From: Streptomyces sp. CB01249
GTDB lineage: Bacteria > Actinomycetota > Actinomycetes > Streptomycetales > Streptomycetaceae
Length of the DNA: 64,000 bases
Assembly (NCBI RefSeq): GCF_001905735.1
Contig: NZ_LISW01000001.1
Span: 124,001-188,000 of the forward strand
Direction: 5' to 3'
Shown one piece after another: positions 49,865-60,201 of this stretch. Below the pieces are notes generated by a model. That model saw only the letters and a program-made list of their open reading frames with translations, was not told the origin of the DNA and made no database searches. The position numbers and the translations under genes are program-made. Position 1 is the first letter of the stretch. Each line of letters begins with the position of its first letter.

Positions 49865-51089
49865 GGCGGACATCCGTGACACGACTCGCATCCATCAGCG
49901 GCCCCCAGGCCTCGATGAGCTGCACATAATCATCGATGTCCCGGCGGGCTTCAGTGAGCAGACTTTCCCTGCGCTCCACTATCTGGTCCGCCACCGCGGC
50001 GAACTTCCCCCCGATTCTGCGGTATACGCGTTCCATCCGGTCCAGTTTGACTGCGTTCGGCTCTCCGCTCTGCCATGCGCTCTCGCGGACGAGGGCGGCG
50101 ATCGAAGCCGGAGTGGAGTTCGTCATGCGCCGATAGATGAAATGGAAGTAGTGCATGGACAGAATGAACTTCACGAAGCGCATCTGATAGGCGAGGAACC
50201 CGGCGGGGCTCTTCCTCTCCCGCGTATGGAAGTTGACGATGTGCCGATTGTGCAGCACGCCCGGCAGCCGGGCCTTGTCGGCGACGTGGATCAGGAAGTA
50301 GTCGCTGCCGATGGTGTCCTTGGCCGGCGGCAACGGAATTCTCTCGTGGAGGCCGTGAAAGCTGATGTTGTGCATGTCCACCCGCATCGGATCGACCACC
50401 GTGAGGACGGACCAGTCGCCGGCGAACGGCTCCGATCCCATGAAGGACTCCCTGACTAGGGCCTCCTTCTCCTGTTCCGAACTGCCCTCGGCCGCCCAGA
50501 GGCCGACGAGGTCGCCGTAGGCTTCGTGGTCGCGGATGTCACCGAGGTCCACTGACATTTCGCCTACGAATGACGCACCGACCATGGATACCGTGGCGTC
50601 CCGCAGCGCGGGGTCCAGCTTGTTCTCGGTGGTCACCGCCATATGGGCCGGTTTGCCGAGCGACAGGAGTTCCGCGTGGATCGGGAACACCCGGTCGCCG
50701 TCGTGGGTCTGGAAATAGCTGTCCGAGTCACGGCGGTGCACCGACTCGCATCCCAGCGCGACGGCCACGCAGAACGCGCGGTTGGTGCAGGCGCCGTACG
50801 AGAGGCCCTGAGGAAGCATGAGGTCGGCCATGAGGCCGGGCCGGGTGACACCGGAACGCCGGATGACCCGCTGTAAGAATTCCCCCTGCGCTGCCTCGTC
50901 CAGATGCCAGACGCGTTCCGTCCCCCGCAGCACCTGGGCATGTGCGGCGAAGTCGGCGGATGAATCCAGCACCACGAGGTGTACCTCGACATCGAAGTGC
51001 TCTTCGGCGTAAGCGGCCTCCGCGAGTACTTCGGTGAGCGTGGCAGCACACTCCCGGTTCGTCGGGACCGTCAGACAGATGCGCCGCAT
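49857..51089 (-). CDS. glycosyltransferase-like protein (DUF6271-like)
   Basis: A 410-residue protein starting MRRICLTVPTNRE. The N-terminal half has the alternating strands of a GT-A nucleotide-sugar fold and an RRDSDSYF segment where a DxD motif would sit. I believe it fits the poorly studied DUF6271 group but cannot confirm this. It has a strong GGGGAGGTGGGG binding site that lies inside the end of the upstream small gene. Its stop overlaps the decarboxylase-GNAT gene. The three genes form a compact operon with no obvious link to glucan use. Confidence 0.7.
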   Translation of the reverse strand: MRRICLTVPTNRECAATLTEVLAEAAYAEEHFDVEVHLVVLDSSADFAAHAQVLRGTERVWHLDEAAQGEFLQRVIRRSGVTRPGLMADLMLPQGLSYGACTNRAFCVAVALGCESVHRRDSDSYFQTHDGDRVFPIHAELLSLGKPAHMAVTTENKLDPALRDATVSMVGASFVGEMSVDLGDIRDHEAYGDLVGLWAAEGSSEQEKEALVRESFMGSEPFAGDWSVLTVVDPMRVDMHNISFHGLHERIPLPPAKDTIGSDYFLIHVADKARLPGVLHNRHIVNFHTRERKSPAGFLAYQMRFVKFILSMHYFHFIYRRMTNSTPASIAALVRESAWQSGEPNAVKLDRMERVYRRIGGKFAAVADQIVERRESLLTEARRDIDDYVQLIEAWGPLMDASRVTDVRHG

Positions 51090-51277
51090 ATCCCCACCTC
51101 CCCAGCGATTTCGCCCGGCGTGCGGATTTCGTCCGGTTCGGCCGCCATCGACTCGAATTGTGTCCGACCGGTGGCGGCCAGGTGTTCATGGGTGGAGAAA
51201 AACTGCGAATTCACAACTTCTCCCTTTGGGTTGAGACGTTCGGCATTCGCAGGAGGAAGCCGACTGGCGATTTCCAT
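51071..51277 (-). CDS. 68-residue small protein, possible peptide precursor
   Basis: Begins MEIASRLPPANAERL and ends GEIAGEVGICGASV. About 70% of third positions are G/C. The C-terminus has one Cys next to small residues, which a RiPP core could have, but no recognised modifying enzyme is present. It overlaps the next gene by 19 bases, so translation is probably coupled. No good ribosome binding site precedes the ATG at 51277, and a shorter internal start is possible, so the call is tentative. Confidence 0.45.
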   Translation of the reverse strand: MEIASRLPPANAERLNPKGEVVNSQFFSTHEHLAATGRTQFESMAAEPDEIRTPGEIAGEVGICGASV

Positions 51278-51317
51278 GATGGCGCACAGCGCGGACTCCG
51301 GATTGGCGCCTGCCGGC

Positions 51318-52532
51318 TCACCAATCGTGAATCGTGCCGTCCTGCAGCCGGTTGACCGGCAGGTACGCCGCCTCGTACGGGTGCGCTGCCGCCAGTTCCT
51401 CGTCGAGCTCCACACCGAGTCCGGACTCGTGGCCGGGGTGCAGGTGGCCGTCGGTGAAGGTGTACGCGTGCGGGAAGACCTCCGCGGTGAGCGGAGTGTG
51501 GCCCGAGTACTCCTGGATGCCGAAGTTGTGCACCGCCAGGTCGAGGTGGAGGGCCGCCGCCATCCCTACCGGCGAGATGTCCTCGGGGCCGTGGATCGCG
51601 CTCTTGATCTGGTGCTGCGCGGCGAAGTCGAAGAGCTTGCGCAGCGGGGTGACCCCGCCGAAGTGGGTGACCGCGCTGCGCACGTAGTCGATCAGCTGCT
51701 CGGTGATCAGCGTCCGGTAGTCGTGCACGGTGTTGAAGACCTCGCCGATCGCCAGCGGCGTCGTGGAGTGCCGGCGGACGAGCCTCAGACTCTCCTGGTT
51801 CTCCGCGGGCGTGCAGTCCTCCAGCCAGAAGGGCCGGTAGGGCTCCAGGTCCTTGGCGAGGCGGGCGGCCTGAATCGGGGTGAGCCGGTGGTGCGCGTCG
51901 TGCAGGAGCGGCAGCTCGGGCCCGAACTCCGCCCTCACCGCCTCGAACACGGTCGGTACGTGCCGCAGGTAGGCGTCGGTGTCCCAGTCCTCCACCATCG
52001 GGCGAGCCTGCTGGTGGAGCACCGGGATGCCGTCGCTGCCCGTGCTCTGCACGCCGTAGACGGCTTTGAGGCCCGGGACACCGGACTGGATGCGCACGGC
52101 GGGATAGCCCTCGGCAAGGCGGGCGCGGACCGAATCGAGGAGCTCCGGAAGGTCGCGGCCGTGGGCGTGACCGTACGTGCGCACCCGCTCCCGGCTCGCG
52201 CCGCCGAGGAGTTGGTACAGCGGGAGGCCCGCCACCTTGGCCTTGATGTCCCACAAGGCGGTGTCCACGGCGGCGATCGCGGCCATCGTCACCGGCCCGC
52301 GTCGCCAGTAGGCGCCGCGGTAGAGGTACTGCCACGTGTCCTCGATCCGATGAGGATCACGGCCGGTCAGCAGCGGGGCCACGTGATCGTTCAGATAGCT
52401 GACGACGGCGAGTTCCCGCCCGTTGAGGGTCGCGTCCCCCAGGCCGGTGACCCCCTCGTCGGTCGTCAGCTTGAGCGTGACGAAATTGCGGCCGGGACTG
52501 GTGACGACGACCTTCGCGTCGACGATCTTCAT
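51318..52532 (-). CDS. manD: enolase-superfamily D-mannonate dehydratase
   Basis: A 404-residue enolase-superfamily enzyme of the ManD/RspA group, which dehydrates D-mannonate (or D-gluconate) to 2-keto-3-deoxygluconate. An N-terminal capping domain ([21 protein letters not shown]) is followed by the barrel, with metal ligands in [17 protein letters not shown] and AIGEVFNT and the conserved HGPEDISPV loop. ATG at 52532 with AAGGGAA upstream. It lies 55 bp downstream of the broken LacI gene on the same strand and is probably co-transcribed with it. No uronate isomerase or KDG kinase is close, so its pathway is incomplete here. Confidence 0.9.
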   Translation of the reverse strand: MKIVDAKVVVTSPGRNFVTLKLTTDEGVTGLGDATLNGRELAVVSYLNDHVAPLLTGRDPHRIEDTWQYLYRGAYWRRGPVTMAAIAAVDTALWDIKAKVAGLPLYQLLGGASRERVRTYGHAHGRDLPELLDSVRARLAEGYPAVRIQSGVPGLKAVYGVQSTGSDGIPVLHQQARPMVEDWDTDAYLRHVPTVFEAVRAEFGPELPLLHDAHHRLTPIQAARLAKDLEPYRPFWLEDCTPAENQESLRLVRRHSTTPLAIGEVFNTVHDYRTLITEQLIDYVRSAVTHFGGVTPLRKLFDFAAQHQIKSAIHGPEDISPVGMAAALHLDLAVHNFGIQEYSGHTPLTAEVFPHAYTFTDGHLHPGHESGLGVELDEELAAAHPYEAAYLPVNRLQDGTIHDW

Positions 52533-52587
52533 GCGATGTTCCCTTCGGACCGGATCGGGCTGCTCACCCGGCCTTGCTCATGCCTGC

Positions 52588-53628
52588 TCAGGCCGACCCG
52601 CGGCGCGTCAGGGTGGTGGCGGTGATGACGGCGCCCTGGGTCCGTGTGCCGGAGCCCTGCTCGCGGAGCTTGCGCAACAGCAGCCTGGCCATGGTGCGGC
52701 CCATGCCCTCGATGTCCTGCCGGACCGTGGTGAGCGGCGGGTCGGTGGACGTGGACACGGAGGTGAGGTCGTCGAAACCGACCACGGCCACGTCGTGCGG
52801 CACGGTGCGGCCTCGTGTGTGCAGGGTGCGCAGCGCGCCCTTGGCCATCAGGTCGCTGGCGACGAAGACCGCGTCCAGGCCGGGGTGGCGGTCGAGGAGC
52901 TGGGCCATCGCGCGCTCGCCGCTCTCGTCGGTGAAGTCGCCCTGCGCGACGAGCGAGGGATCGGCGTCGAACAGCACGTCCCGGTAGCCGTCCAGCCGGT
53001 CGATCCCCGCCGCCAGGCCGATCGGACCGGCGATGTGCGCGATCTGCCGGCGGCCCTGGGAGGCGAGGTAGCGCACGGCCTCCCTGGCCCCGCCCCGGTT
53101 GTCGGCATCGACGTACGCCAGGGCGGCCTCCCCGGGGATCGGTTCCCAGTGGGGTCTGCCGCCGTAGACGGTCGGCAGGCCGAGGCGTCTGACGATGCCG
53201 GGCAGCGGATCGTCACGGTGTACGGAGAAGGCCAGCGCGCCGTCGATGTGGCCGCCGGACAGGTAGCGGTCGACCCGCTCCCGGTCGCCGGCCCCTTCTG
53301 CGAGGAGGAGGACCAGCTGGAGGTCGTGCGCGTCCAACTCCTAGCTGATGCCGCGGATCTGGAGCCCGAAGTAGGGATCGGAGAAGACGCGGCCCTCGGG
53401 TTCGGCGATCATCACCGCGATGTTTCCGGTACGCCGGGTGACCAGCGTGCGAGCGGCTCGGTTGGGGACGTACCCCAGCTCTTCGATGGCCCCTTCGACT
53501 TTGGCCATCACGTGTGGGCTGACACTGGCCCCGCCGTTGATGACGCGGGACACCGTTGAGCGGGAAACGCCCGCGTGGGCGGCGACCGCCTCCAGGGTCG
53601 GGCGGACAGCCACGGACGGTTCGGGCAC
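52588..53628 (-). pseudogene. LacI-family repressor interrupted by an in-frame amber codon
   Basis: Reading from the GTG at 53628 (AAGGAG upstream), an intact LacI DNA-binding domain appears (LEAVAAHAGVSRSTVSRVING) and then the first strand of the sugar-binding domain (DPYFGLQIRGIS). Codon 96 is TAG at 53343-53341. After it the same frame continues without shift for 250 codons as a normal LacI effector domain (ELDAHDLQLVLLLAEG ... TRRGSA). A CAG to TAG change of a glutamine codon is the simplest cause. A 95-residue HTH-bearing fragment might still be made. A sequencing error must be excluded. It has its own operator at 53735 and precedes manD. Confidence 0.85.
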
Positions 53629-53730
53629 GACGCACTCCTTGAGGGAAGGGGAGGGGCGGCCGGCGAGCGGGGCAAGGGCGGTGACCCGGCCCTTCGACGA
53701 CAGGAACGAACGCCGCGCTCCGTGGCTCTC

Positions 53731-53760
53731 ATATTGGTAGCGCTCCCAAATAGTGTGCAA
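53731..53760 (-). promoter_or_regulatory. predicted promoter of the LacI-manD unit
   Basis: On the minus strand TTGCAC, an 18-bp spacer and CAATAT. The LacI-type operator at 53735-53748 fills the spacer and overlaps the -10 element. Confidence 0.5.
53735..53748. promoter_or_regulatory. LacI-type operator of the LacI-manD unit
   Basis: TGGTAGCGCTCCCA, one mismatch from the CebR box and placed between the predicted -35 and -10 elements. Confidence 0.72.
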
Positions 53761-53913
53761 GTCATCCAGCAGTGTCAAGCGACGAGTAGGTCGCTGGGGG
53801 AGGGAAGATCCGTCGTGTTCGCCGAGCTCTCGGGGCGATATATACAGCCAAAACCTACCTATTCGCCCCGATGGCCCTCGACCACCGACAGGAGGCACCC
53901 TTGACGCGGGCCC

Positions 53914-53942
53914 TTGACAAAGGTGAACGGCACCCCCATCTT
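53914..53942 (+). promoter_or_regulatory. predicted promoter of the GH1-ABC operon
   Basis: TTGACA at 53914-53919, a 17-bp spacer and a weak CATCTT. The operator at 53945 begins immediately after it. Confidence 0.45.
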
Positions 53943-53944
53943 CT

Positions 53945-53958
53945 TGGAAGCGCTCCCA
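53945..53958. promoter_or_regulatory. LacI-type operator of the GH1 gene
   Basis: TGGAAGCGCTCCCA, identical to the GH6 operator, at the expected transcription start. Confidence 0.78.
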
Positions 53959-54031
53959 GTTTGCCGCCCGGTAGTCACTCGCACACGCGGCGGCCCCTTC
54001 CCGCATCTCACCGCTGTTGGAGAAGCACCCC

Positions 54032-55453
<1,422 letters not shown>

Positions 55454-55524
55454 GGTCTCCGCCTGCACCACCTTTTGTACGCACATACGCCACCCCCGGG
55501 CGCGAGGCCCCGCCTCACGCCGAG

Positions 55525-55538
55525 TGGGAGCGCTTCCA
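55525..55538. promoter_or_regulatory. LacI-type operator upstream of the substrate-binding protein gene
   Basis: TGGGAGCGCTTCCA, one mismatch from the CebR box, 34 bp before the ATG of the binding-protein gene. The importer genes therefore probably have a second, separately repressed promoter. Confidence 0.75.
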
Positions 55539-55571
55539 CCCCACCCATGACGAAGTCCTAGGAGCCTTCCC

Positions 55572-56870
55572 ATGTCCCTCGCACGAGCCGCGAGAAGAAC
55601 CCTCATCCGCCTGGGCGCCGTCGCCGTGGCCGGCACCCTGCTGGCCGCCTGCGGATCGGGCTCGACCGATGCCCAGGACAGCAACGGCAAGGTCACCCTG
55701 ACCGTCGACCTGTTCGGCACGTTCGGCTTCAAGGAGGCCGGGCTCTACAAGGAGTACGAGAAGAGCCACCCGAACATCACGATCAAGCAGACCGACACCC
55801 AGGAGGAGAAGAACTACTGGAAGGCGCTGCAGACCCGGCTCGCCGGCGGCGGCGGCCTCGCCGACGTCCAGGGCATCGAGATCGGCCGCATCGCCTCCGT
55901 GGCCCAGCGCCAGAGCGACAAGTTCGAGGACCTCAACCAGTACGGGGCCGGCAAGCTCAAGGCGAACTTCACCGACTCCAAGTGGGGCGCCGCCACAACC
56001 AAGAGCGGCCAGGTCATGGGCCTGGGAACGGACAACGGCCCCGGCGCCATCTGCTACCGCACCGACCTGCTCAAGAAGGCCGGACTCCCCACCGACCGCG
56101 ACGAACTCGCCAAGAAGTGGTCCACCTGGGACGGCTACCTGGACCTCGGCAAGCAGTACATGAAGAACGCTCCCGCCAAGACCGCCTGGATCGACAGCAT
56201 CCGCAGCATCTACACCAACGTGGCCGGCCAGTACAAGGAGCGCTATTACGACTCCTCCGGCAAGCTCATCTACCAGGACAGCCCGGCGGTCAAGGAAGCC
56301 TGGGACCTGTCCGTCAAGGCCGACCGCGCGGGTGTGAGCGCCGAGCTGGCCCAGTGGACGCCGCCCTGGAACCAGGCCTTCGCCGCGGGTTCCTTCGCCA
56401 CCCTGCCGTGCCCGGCCTGGATGCTCGGCTACATCAAGGGCCAGGCGGGCGACGCGGGCAAGGGCAAGTGGGACATCGCCAAGATGCCCGGTGTGCCGGG
56501 CAACTGGGGCGGCTCGTACCTCTCCATCCCCAAGGCCGCCAAGCACAAGAAGGAGGCCTACGCGCTCATCGAGTGGCTGACCGCCCCCGAGCAGCAGGCC
56601 AAGCTCTTCACCGAGATCGGCAACTTCCCCTCCAGCGTCCCGGCCCTCGCGAAGGTGGCGGACACCAAGGACCCCTACTTCTCCGGTGCGCCCATCGGAA
56701 AGATCTTCGGCGACGCGGCCAAGCAGGCGCCGGTCCAGGTGCTCGGCGTCAACGACCAGGACATCCAGGAACAGATCACCGCCGGGCTGTTCGAGATCGA
56801 GAAGAAGGGCACCTCCCCCGACACGGCCTGGAAGCACGCCGAAAAGGGCATCGAGAACGCCATCGGCTGA
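55572..56870 (+). CDS. extracellular sugar-binding lipoprotein of an ABC importer
   Basis: A 432-residue family 1 solute-binding protein. The signal ends with the lipobox LLAAC (C27), so it is tethered to the membrane outside. The rest is a typical two-lobed binding fold (VDLFGTFGFKEAGLYKEYEKSHP ... YALIEWLTAPEQQAKLFT). It resembles CebE-type cellobiose/cello-oligosaccharide binders in context, but the ligand could also be a mixed-linkage or laminari-oligosaccharide. It is followed by two permease genes. No ATPase gene is in the cluster; such systems normally share MsiK encoded elsewhere. Confidence 0.9.
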   Translation: MSLARAARRTLIRLGAVAVAGTLLAACGSGSTDAQDSNGKVTLTVDLFGTFGFKEAGLYKEYEKSHPNITIKQTDTQEEKNYWKALQTRLAGGGGLADVQGIEIGRIASVAQRQSDKFEDLNQYGAGKLKANFTDSKWGAATTKSGQVMGLGTDNGPGAICYRTDLLKKAGLPTDRDELAKKWSTWDGYLDLGKQYMKNAPAKTAWIDSIRSIYTNVAGQYKERYYDSSGKLIYQDSPAVKEAWDLSVKADRAGVSAELAQWTPPWNQAFAAGSFATLPCPAWMLGYIKGQAGDAGKGKWDIAKMPGVPGNWGGSYLSIPKAAKHKKEAYALIEWLTAPEQQAKLFTEIGNFPSSVPALAKVADTKDPYFSGAPIGKIFGDAAKQAPVQVLGVNDQDIQEQITAGLFEIEKKGTSPDTAWKHAEKGIENAIG

Positions 56871-56985
56871 TCACGCCGCGGGGGCGGGCCGGGTGCTTCG
56901 CCACGCCCCGGCCCGCCCCCGGCCCCCTCCTTCCAGCCCACCCGCCGAGGCCCCGGCCTCCCCGCACACCCGAAGGGCCGCCCCC

Positions 56986-57942
56986 GTGACCGTCACCGCT
57001 CCCGCGCCTCCGGCCGCGCCGGCGCGCAGTGCCCAGCTCCCACCAGGGCGCCGGGCCTGGCGCACCCTCTCGCCGTACACCTACATAGCGCCGTTCTTCG
57101 TGCTGTTCGGTGCCTTCGGCCTCTTCCCGCTGATCTACACCGCGTTCATCTCGCTGTACCGGATCGAGTTGCAGACCCCCGGCGAGATGGAATGGCGCGG
57201 CTTCGGCAACTACACCGCGATCTTCACCGACCCGTTCTTCTGGGGCGCCCTGCGCAACACCTTCACCCTCGGGGTGCTGTCCACCGTCCCGCAGCTCCTG
57301 ATCGCCCTGGGACTCGCGCACCTGCTCAACTACAAGCTCCGCGGGCGCACCTTCTTCCGCACCATGATGCTGATGCCGTACGCCACCTCGGTGGCCGCCG
57401 CGACACTCGTGTTCGCCCAGCTCTTCGGCCACGACTTCGGTCTGATCAACTACGTCATCGGACTCGTCGGCATCGGGCCCGTGGACTGGCAGACGGGAAC
57501 CCTCGCCTCCCAGACCGCCATCGCCTGCATCGTCGTCTGGCGCTGGACCGGCTACAACGCACTGATCTTCCTGGCCGGCATGCAGTCCATTCCCAGCGAT
57601 CTGTACGAGGCCGCCGAAATGGACGGCGCCTCCCGCTGGCGGCAGTTCCTGCACGTGACGCTGCCGGGCCTGCGCCCCACCATCGTCTTCTCGGTCATCA
57701 TGTCGACCATCGGCGCCACCCAGCTCTTCGGCGAGCCGCTGCTGTTCGAGGGCAACGCGGGCGGCGGCATCACGCACCAGTACCAGACCCTCGGCCTGTA
57801 CATGTACGAGCAGGGCTGGTCCTTCTTCCACCTGGGCCGGGCCGCCGCCATCGCCTGGGTCATGTTCCTGCTCATCCTGGTGCTCGTCGGGCTCAACGCC
57901 CTCCTCGCGCGCCGACGCATGGCCAAGGAGGCCGGCCGGTGA
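56986..57942 (+). CDS. sugar ABC transporter permease (CebF-like)
   Basis: A 318-residue permease with six transmembrane helices and the MalF-type EAA loop (YEAAEMDGASRWRQFLHVTLPGL). It belongs with the second permease to the importer of the binding protein upstream. GTG at 56986 is chosen because the residues before it are shadows of the intergenic region; no strong binding site is seen. Its stop overlaps the next gene by GTGA. Confidence 0.9.
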   Translation: MTVTAPAPPAAPARSAQLPPGRRAWRTLSPYTYIAPFFVLFGAFGLFPLIYTAFISLYRIELQTPGEMEWRGFGNYTAIFTDPFFWGALRNTFTLGVLSTVPQLLIALGLAHLLNYKLRGRTFFRTMMLMPYATSVAAATLVFAQLFGHDFGLINYVIGLVGIGPVDWQTGTLASQTAIACIVVWRWTGYNALIFLAGMQSIPSDLYEAAEMDGASRWRQFLHVTLPGLRPTIVFSVIMSTIGATQLFGEPLLFEGNAGGGITHQYQTLGLYMYEQGWSFFHLGRAAAIAWVMFLLILVLVGLNALLARRRMAKEAGR

Positions 57943-58850
57943 CCATACTCGCCGATCCGAAGACCGCGCGGGCCGGGCAGCCGTCCGCCCTCACCGAGTC
58001 CCGCCCCCGAGGGCCGAGGCGCCGTGCGGGACGCACCATGCAGGGCAGTCGCCTCACCTACACGTTCCTCATCTTCGCGGTGCTCGTCTCCGCCTTCCCG
58101 TTCTACTACACGATCGTGGCGGCCAGCCGCTCCAACGCGGACATCGCGAAGGTCCCGCCGACGCTGATTCCCGGGCCGAACCTGCTGCACAACTTCCAAC
58201 AGGCCCTGGACCAGGCCGACATCGGGAAAGCCCTGGTCAACTCCCTGATCGTGTCCGGCTCCATCACCGTCGGCACCGTGCTGTGCTCCACGCTCGCCGG
58301 GTTCGCCTTCGCCAAACTGCGCTTCAAGGGAAGCAACGCGCTGCTCGCGTTCACCGTCGGCACCATGATGATCCCGCCGCAGCTCGGCGTGATCCCTCTG
58401 TTCATGGTGATCGCGAAGCTCGAGTGGGCCAATCAGCTGCAGGCGGTGATCCTGCCCAGCCTGGTCTCCGCCTTCGGGGTGTTCTTCATGCGGCAGTACA
58501 TCGCCCAGTCACTGCCCGACGAACTCATCGAGGCCGCCCGTGTGGACGGCGCCTCCACGGCCCGGATCTTCTGGCAGATCGTCGTCCCCATCGCGCGCCC
58601 CGCCATGGCGGTCCTCGCCCTGGTCACCTTCATGACGGCCTGGAACGACTTCTTCTGGCCGATCATCGCGCTCTCCTCCCAGGAGCCCACCGTGCAGGTC
58701 GCCCTGCGCCAGCTCGGCGGCGGCTACGTCCAGGACCAGTCCGTCGTCATGGCGGGCACCCTCCTGGGCACCCTGCCGGTCCTGGTCGTCTTCGGCCTGC
58801 TCGGCCGGCAGATCGTCGGCGGCATCATGCAGGGCGCCGTCAAGGGGTGA
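57939..58850 (+). CDS. sugar ABC transporter permease (CebG-like)
   Basis: A 303-residue permease of the MalG type with six helices and the EAA loop EAARVDGASTARIFWQIVVPIARP. It is translationally coupled to the first permease (4-bp overlap). The N-terminal 40 residues are a charged cytoplasmic extension. It ends the operon GH1-binding protein-permease-permease. Confidence 0.9.
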   Translation: MTILADPKTARAGQPSALTESRPRGPRRRAGRTMQGSRLTYTFLIFAVLVSAFPFYYTIVAASRSNADIAKVPPTLIPGPNLLHNFQQALDQADIGKALVNSLIVSGSITVGTVLCSTLAGFAFAKLRFKGSNALLAFTVGTMMIPPQLGVIPLFMVIAKLEWANQLQAVILPSLVSAFGVFFMRQYIAQSLPDELIEAARVDGASTARIFWQIVVPIARPAMAVLALVTFMTAWNDFFWPIIALSSQEPTVQVALRQLGGGYVQDQSVVMAGTLLGTLPVLVVFGLLGRQIVGGIMQGAVKG

Positions 58851-59028
58851 ACGGCCCCCCGACGAGCCGTACCGCGCGCGATCCGGCCCGGAGCCCGTCT
58901 CCCGGCGATCGCCCATGAGCGGTGGTGTGCGGCCCGCCTCCGGGCAGGCAACCGGTATTCGCTCCCCGCCCGGCCGCCTCCCGGTGGCCAGCGGTTGCCG
59001 GCCGCGCACCACTCACCCCGTCCGCCCG

Positions 59029-60042
59029 TCAGGTACTGGAGCGCTTGACCAGATGGGTGGGCAGGATCAGCGGGCTGGAGGTACGGCCCGCGATCAGCCC
59101 GGCGAGCATCCGGGCCATCTCGCGGCCCAGATCCCGGACCGGCTGGTGGATCGTGGTGAGCGTGGGTTCCGCGAGCTGCGCGACGGCGAGATCGTCGAAC
59201 CCCACCACGGCCACGTCCACGGGCACGGTGCGCCCGGCGCCGCGCAACGCGCGCAGCGCGCCCGCCGCCATGTTGTCGTTGGCCGCGAACACCCCGTCCA
59301 GATCCGGATGCGCCTCCAGCAGACGGGCCATGGCGGCGGCCCCGGACGCTTCCGTGAAGTCCCCCTGCTCGGGCGGGCGGGGCTTCAGACCGGCAAGCGT
59401 CATCGCTTCCCGGTAGCCGCGGTGCCGGGAGGCGCCCACCTCGGTGTCCAGCGGGCCGCAGATCGTGACCACGCGGGTCCGCCCGCGCTTGAGCAGGTGA
59501 TCGGTCGCCTCCCGTGCGCCGCCGACGTTGTCGATGTCCACGTACCAGCGCGGCTCGAAGTCCACCGGTCGCCCGCCGAAGACGACCGGGATCCGACTCT
59601 CCTTGGCGATCCGTGCCAGGGGGTCGTCCTCGTGCAACGCCATCAGCATCACCCCGTCCACGACACGGGAGCGCACGAGCTGTTCGACCCGCTCCCGCCC
59701 GCGCGGGCTGGCGGCGACGCACAGCATCATGTGCAGGTCGGCGTCCTCCAGCGCACTGGCCACCCCGGCGACGACCTGCGCGAAGAAGGGGTCCGTCAGG
59801 ACCTCCGGGTCGTCCTGCGAGATGACGAGCGCGGCCGCCCCCGCCTGCCGCGTGGCCAGGGCACGCGCCTTCGGATTGGGTACGTAGCCGAGTTTCCTGA
59901 TCGCCCTCTCGACGGCCTCACGCTTGGCCCGGCTGACATGGGGTGCGTTGTTGATCACCCGGGAAGCCACCGATCGCGACACACCGGCCAGCGCGGCCAC
60001 CTCATCGAGCGTGGCGTGCCGATGGGGCAGTTCCTCAGTCAT
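59029..60042 (-). CDS. LacI-family transcriptional repressor (intact)
   Basis: A 337-residue repressor with an N-terminal HTH (LDEVAALAGVSRSVASRVINN) and a hinge (KARALAT), then a periplasmic-binding-protein-like effector domain running to the end. It is a paralogue of the broken LacI gene at 52588-53628 and the likely working regulator of the glucan genes, in the role that CebR has in other Streptomyces. It carries an operator-like site 28 bp upstream, suggesting autoregulation. It lies downstream of the P450 gene on the same strand. Confidence 0.9.
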   Translation of the reverse strand: MTEELPHRHATLDEVAALAGVSRSVASRVINNAPHVSRAKREAVERAIRKLGYVPNPKARALATRQAGAAALVISQDDPEVLTDPFFAQVVAGVASALEDADLHMMLCVAASPRGRERVEQLVRSRVVDGVMLMALHEDDPLARIAKESRIPVVFGGRPVDFEPRWYVDIDNVGGAREATDHLLKRGRTRVVTICGPLDTEVGASRHRGYREAMTLAGLKPRPPEQGDFTEASGAAAMARLLEAHPDLDGVFAANDNMAAGALRALRGAGRTVPVDVAVVGFDDLAVAQLAEPTLTTIHQPVRDLGREMARMLAGLIAGRTSSPLILPTHLVKRSST

Positions 60043-60070
60043 GAACGCGGGCCTTCTCTCGCGACAGTTA

Positions 60071-60084
60071 TGGAAGCCCTTCCA
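60071..60084. promoter_or_regulatory. LacI-type operator of the intact repressor gene
   Basis: TGGAAGCCCTTCCA: perfect 6-bp arms around a CC centre instead of the usual CG, just upstream of the repressor gene. Confidence 0.6.
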
Positions 60085-60158
60085 TTGTCACCTGTGAGCG
60101 TGACATATGGATACGGAGGGGGAATCCCTGCCGCTGCCGCTCTCGGGCAGCTGATTTT

Positions 60159-60172
60159 TGGGAGCGCTCTCA
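60159..60172. promoter_or_regulatory. LacI-type operator between the P450 and repressor genes
   Basis: TGGGAGCGCTCTCA, one mismatch from the CebR box, 88 bp upstream of the proximal operator. Confidence 0.62.
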
Positions 60173-60201
60173 TGCCTGAACGCGGGGTCGCGGCCCGAGT
60201 C

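Larger units (their letters stand above)
53629..54031. promoter_or_regulatory. divergent regulatory region between the broken LacI gene and GH1
   Basis: A 403-bp region without a gene, with one promoter and one operator for each direction (listed separately). It also holds a 9-bp inverted repeat TCGGGGCGA/TCGCCCCGA (53830-53838 with 53873-53881) around a 34-nt A/T-rich loop of unknown role. Confidence 0.6.
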
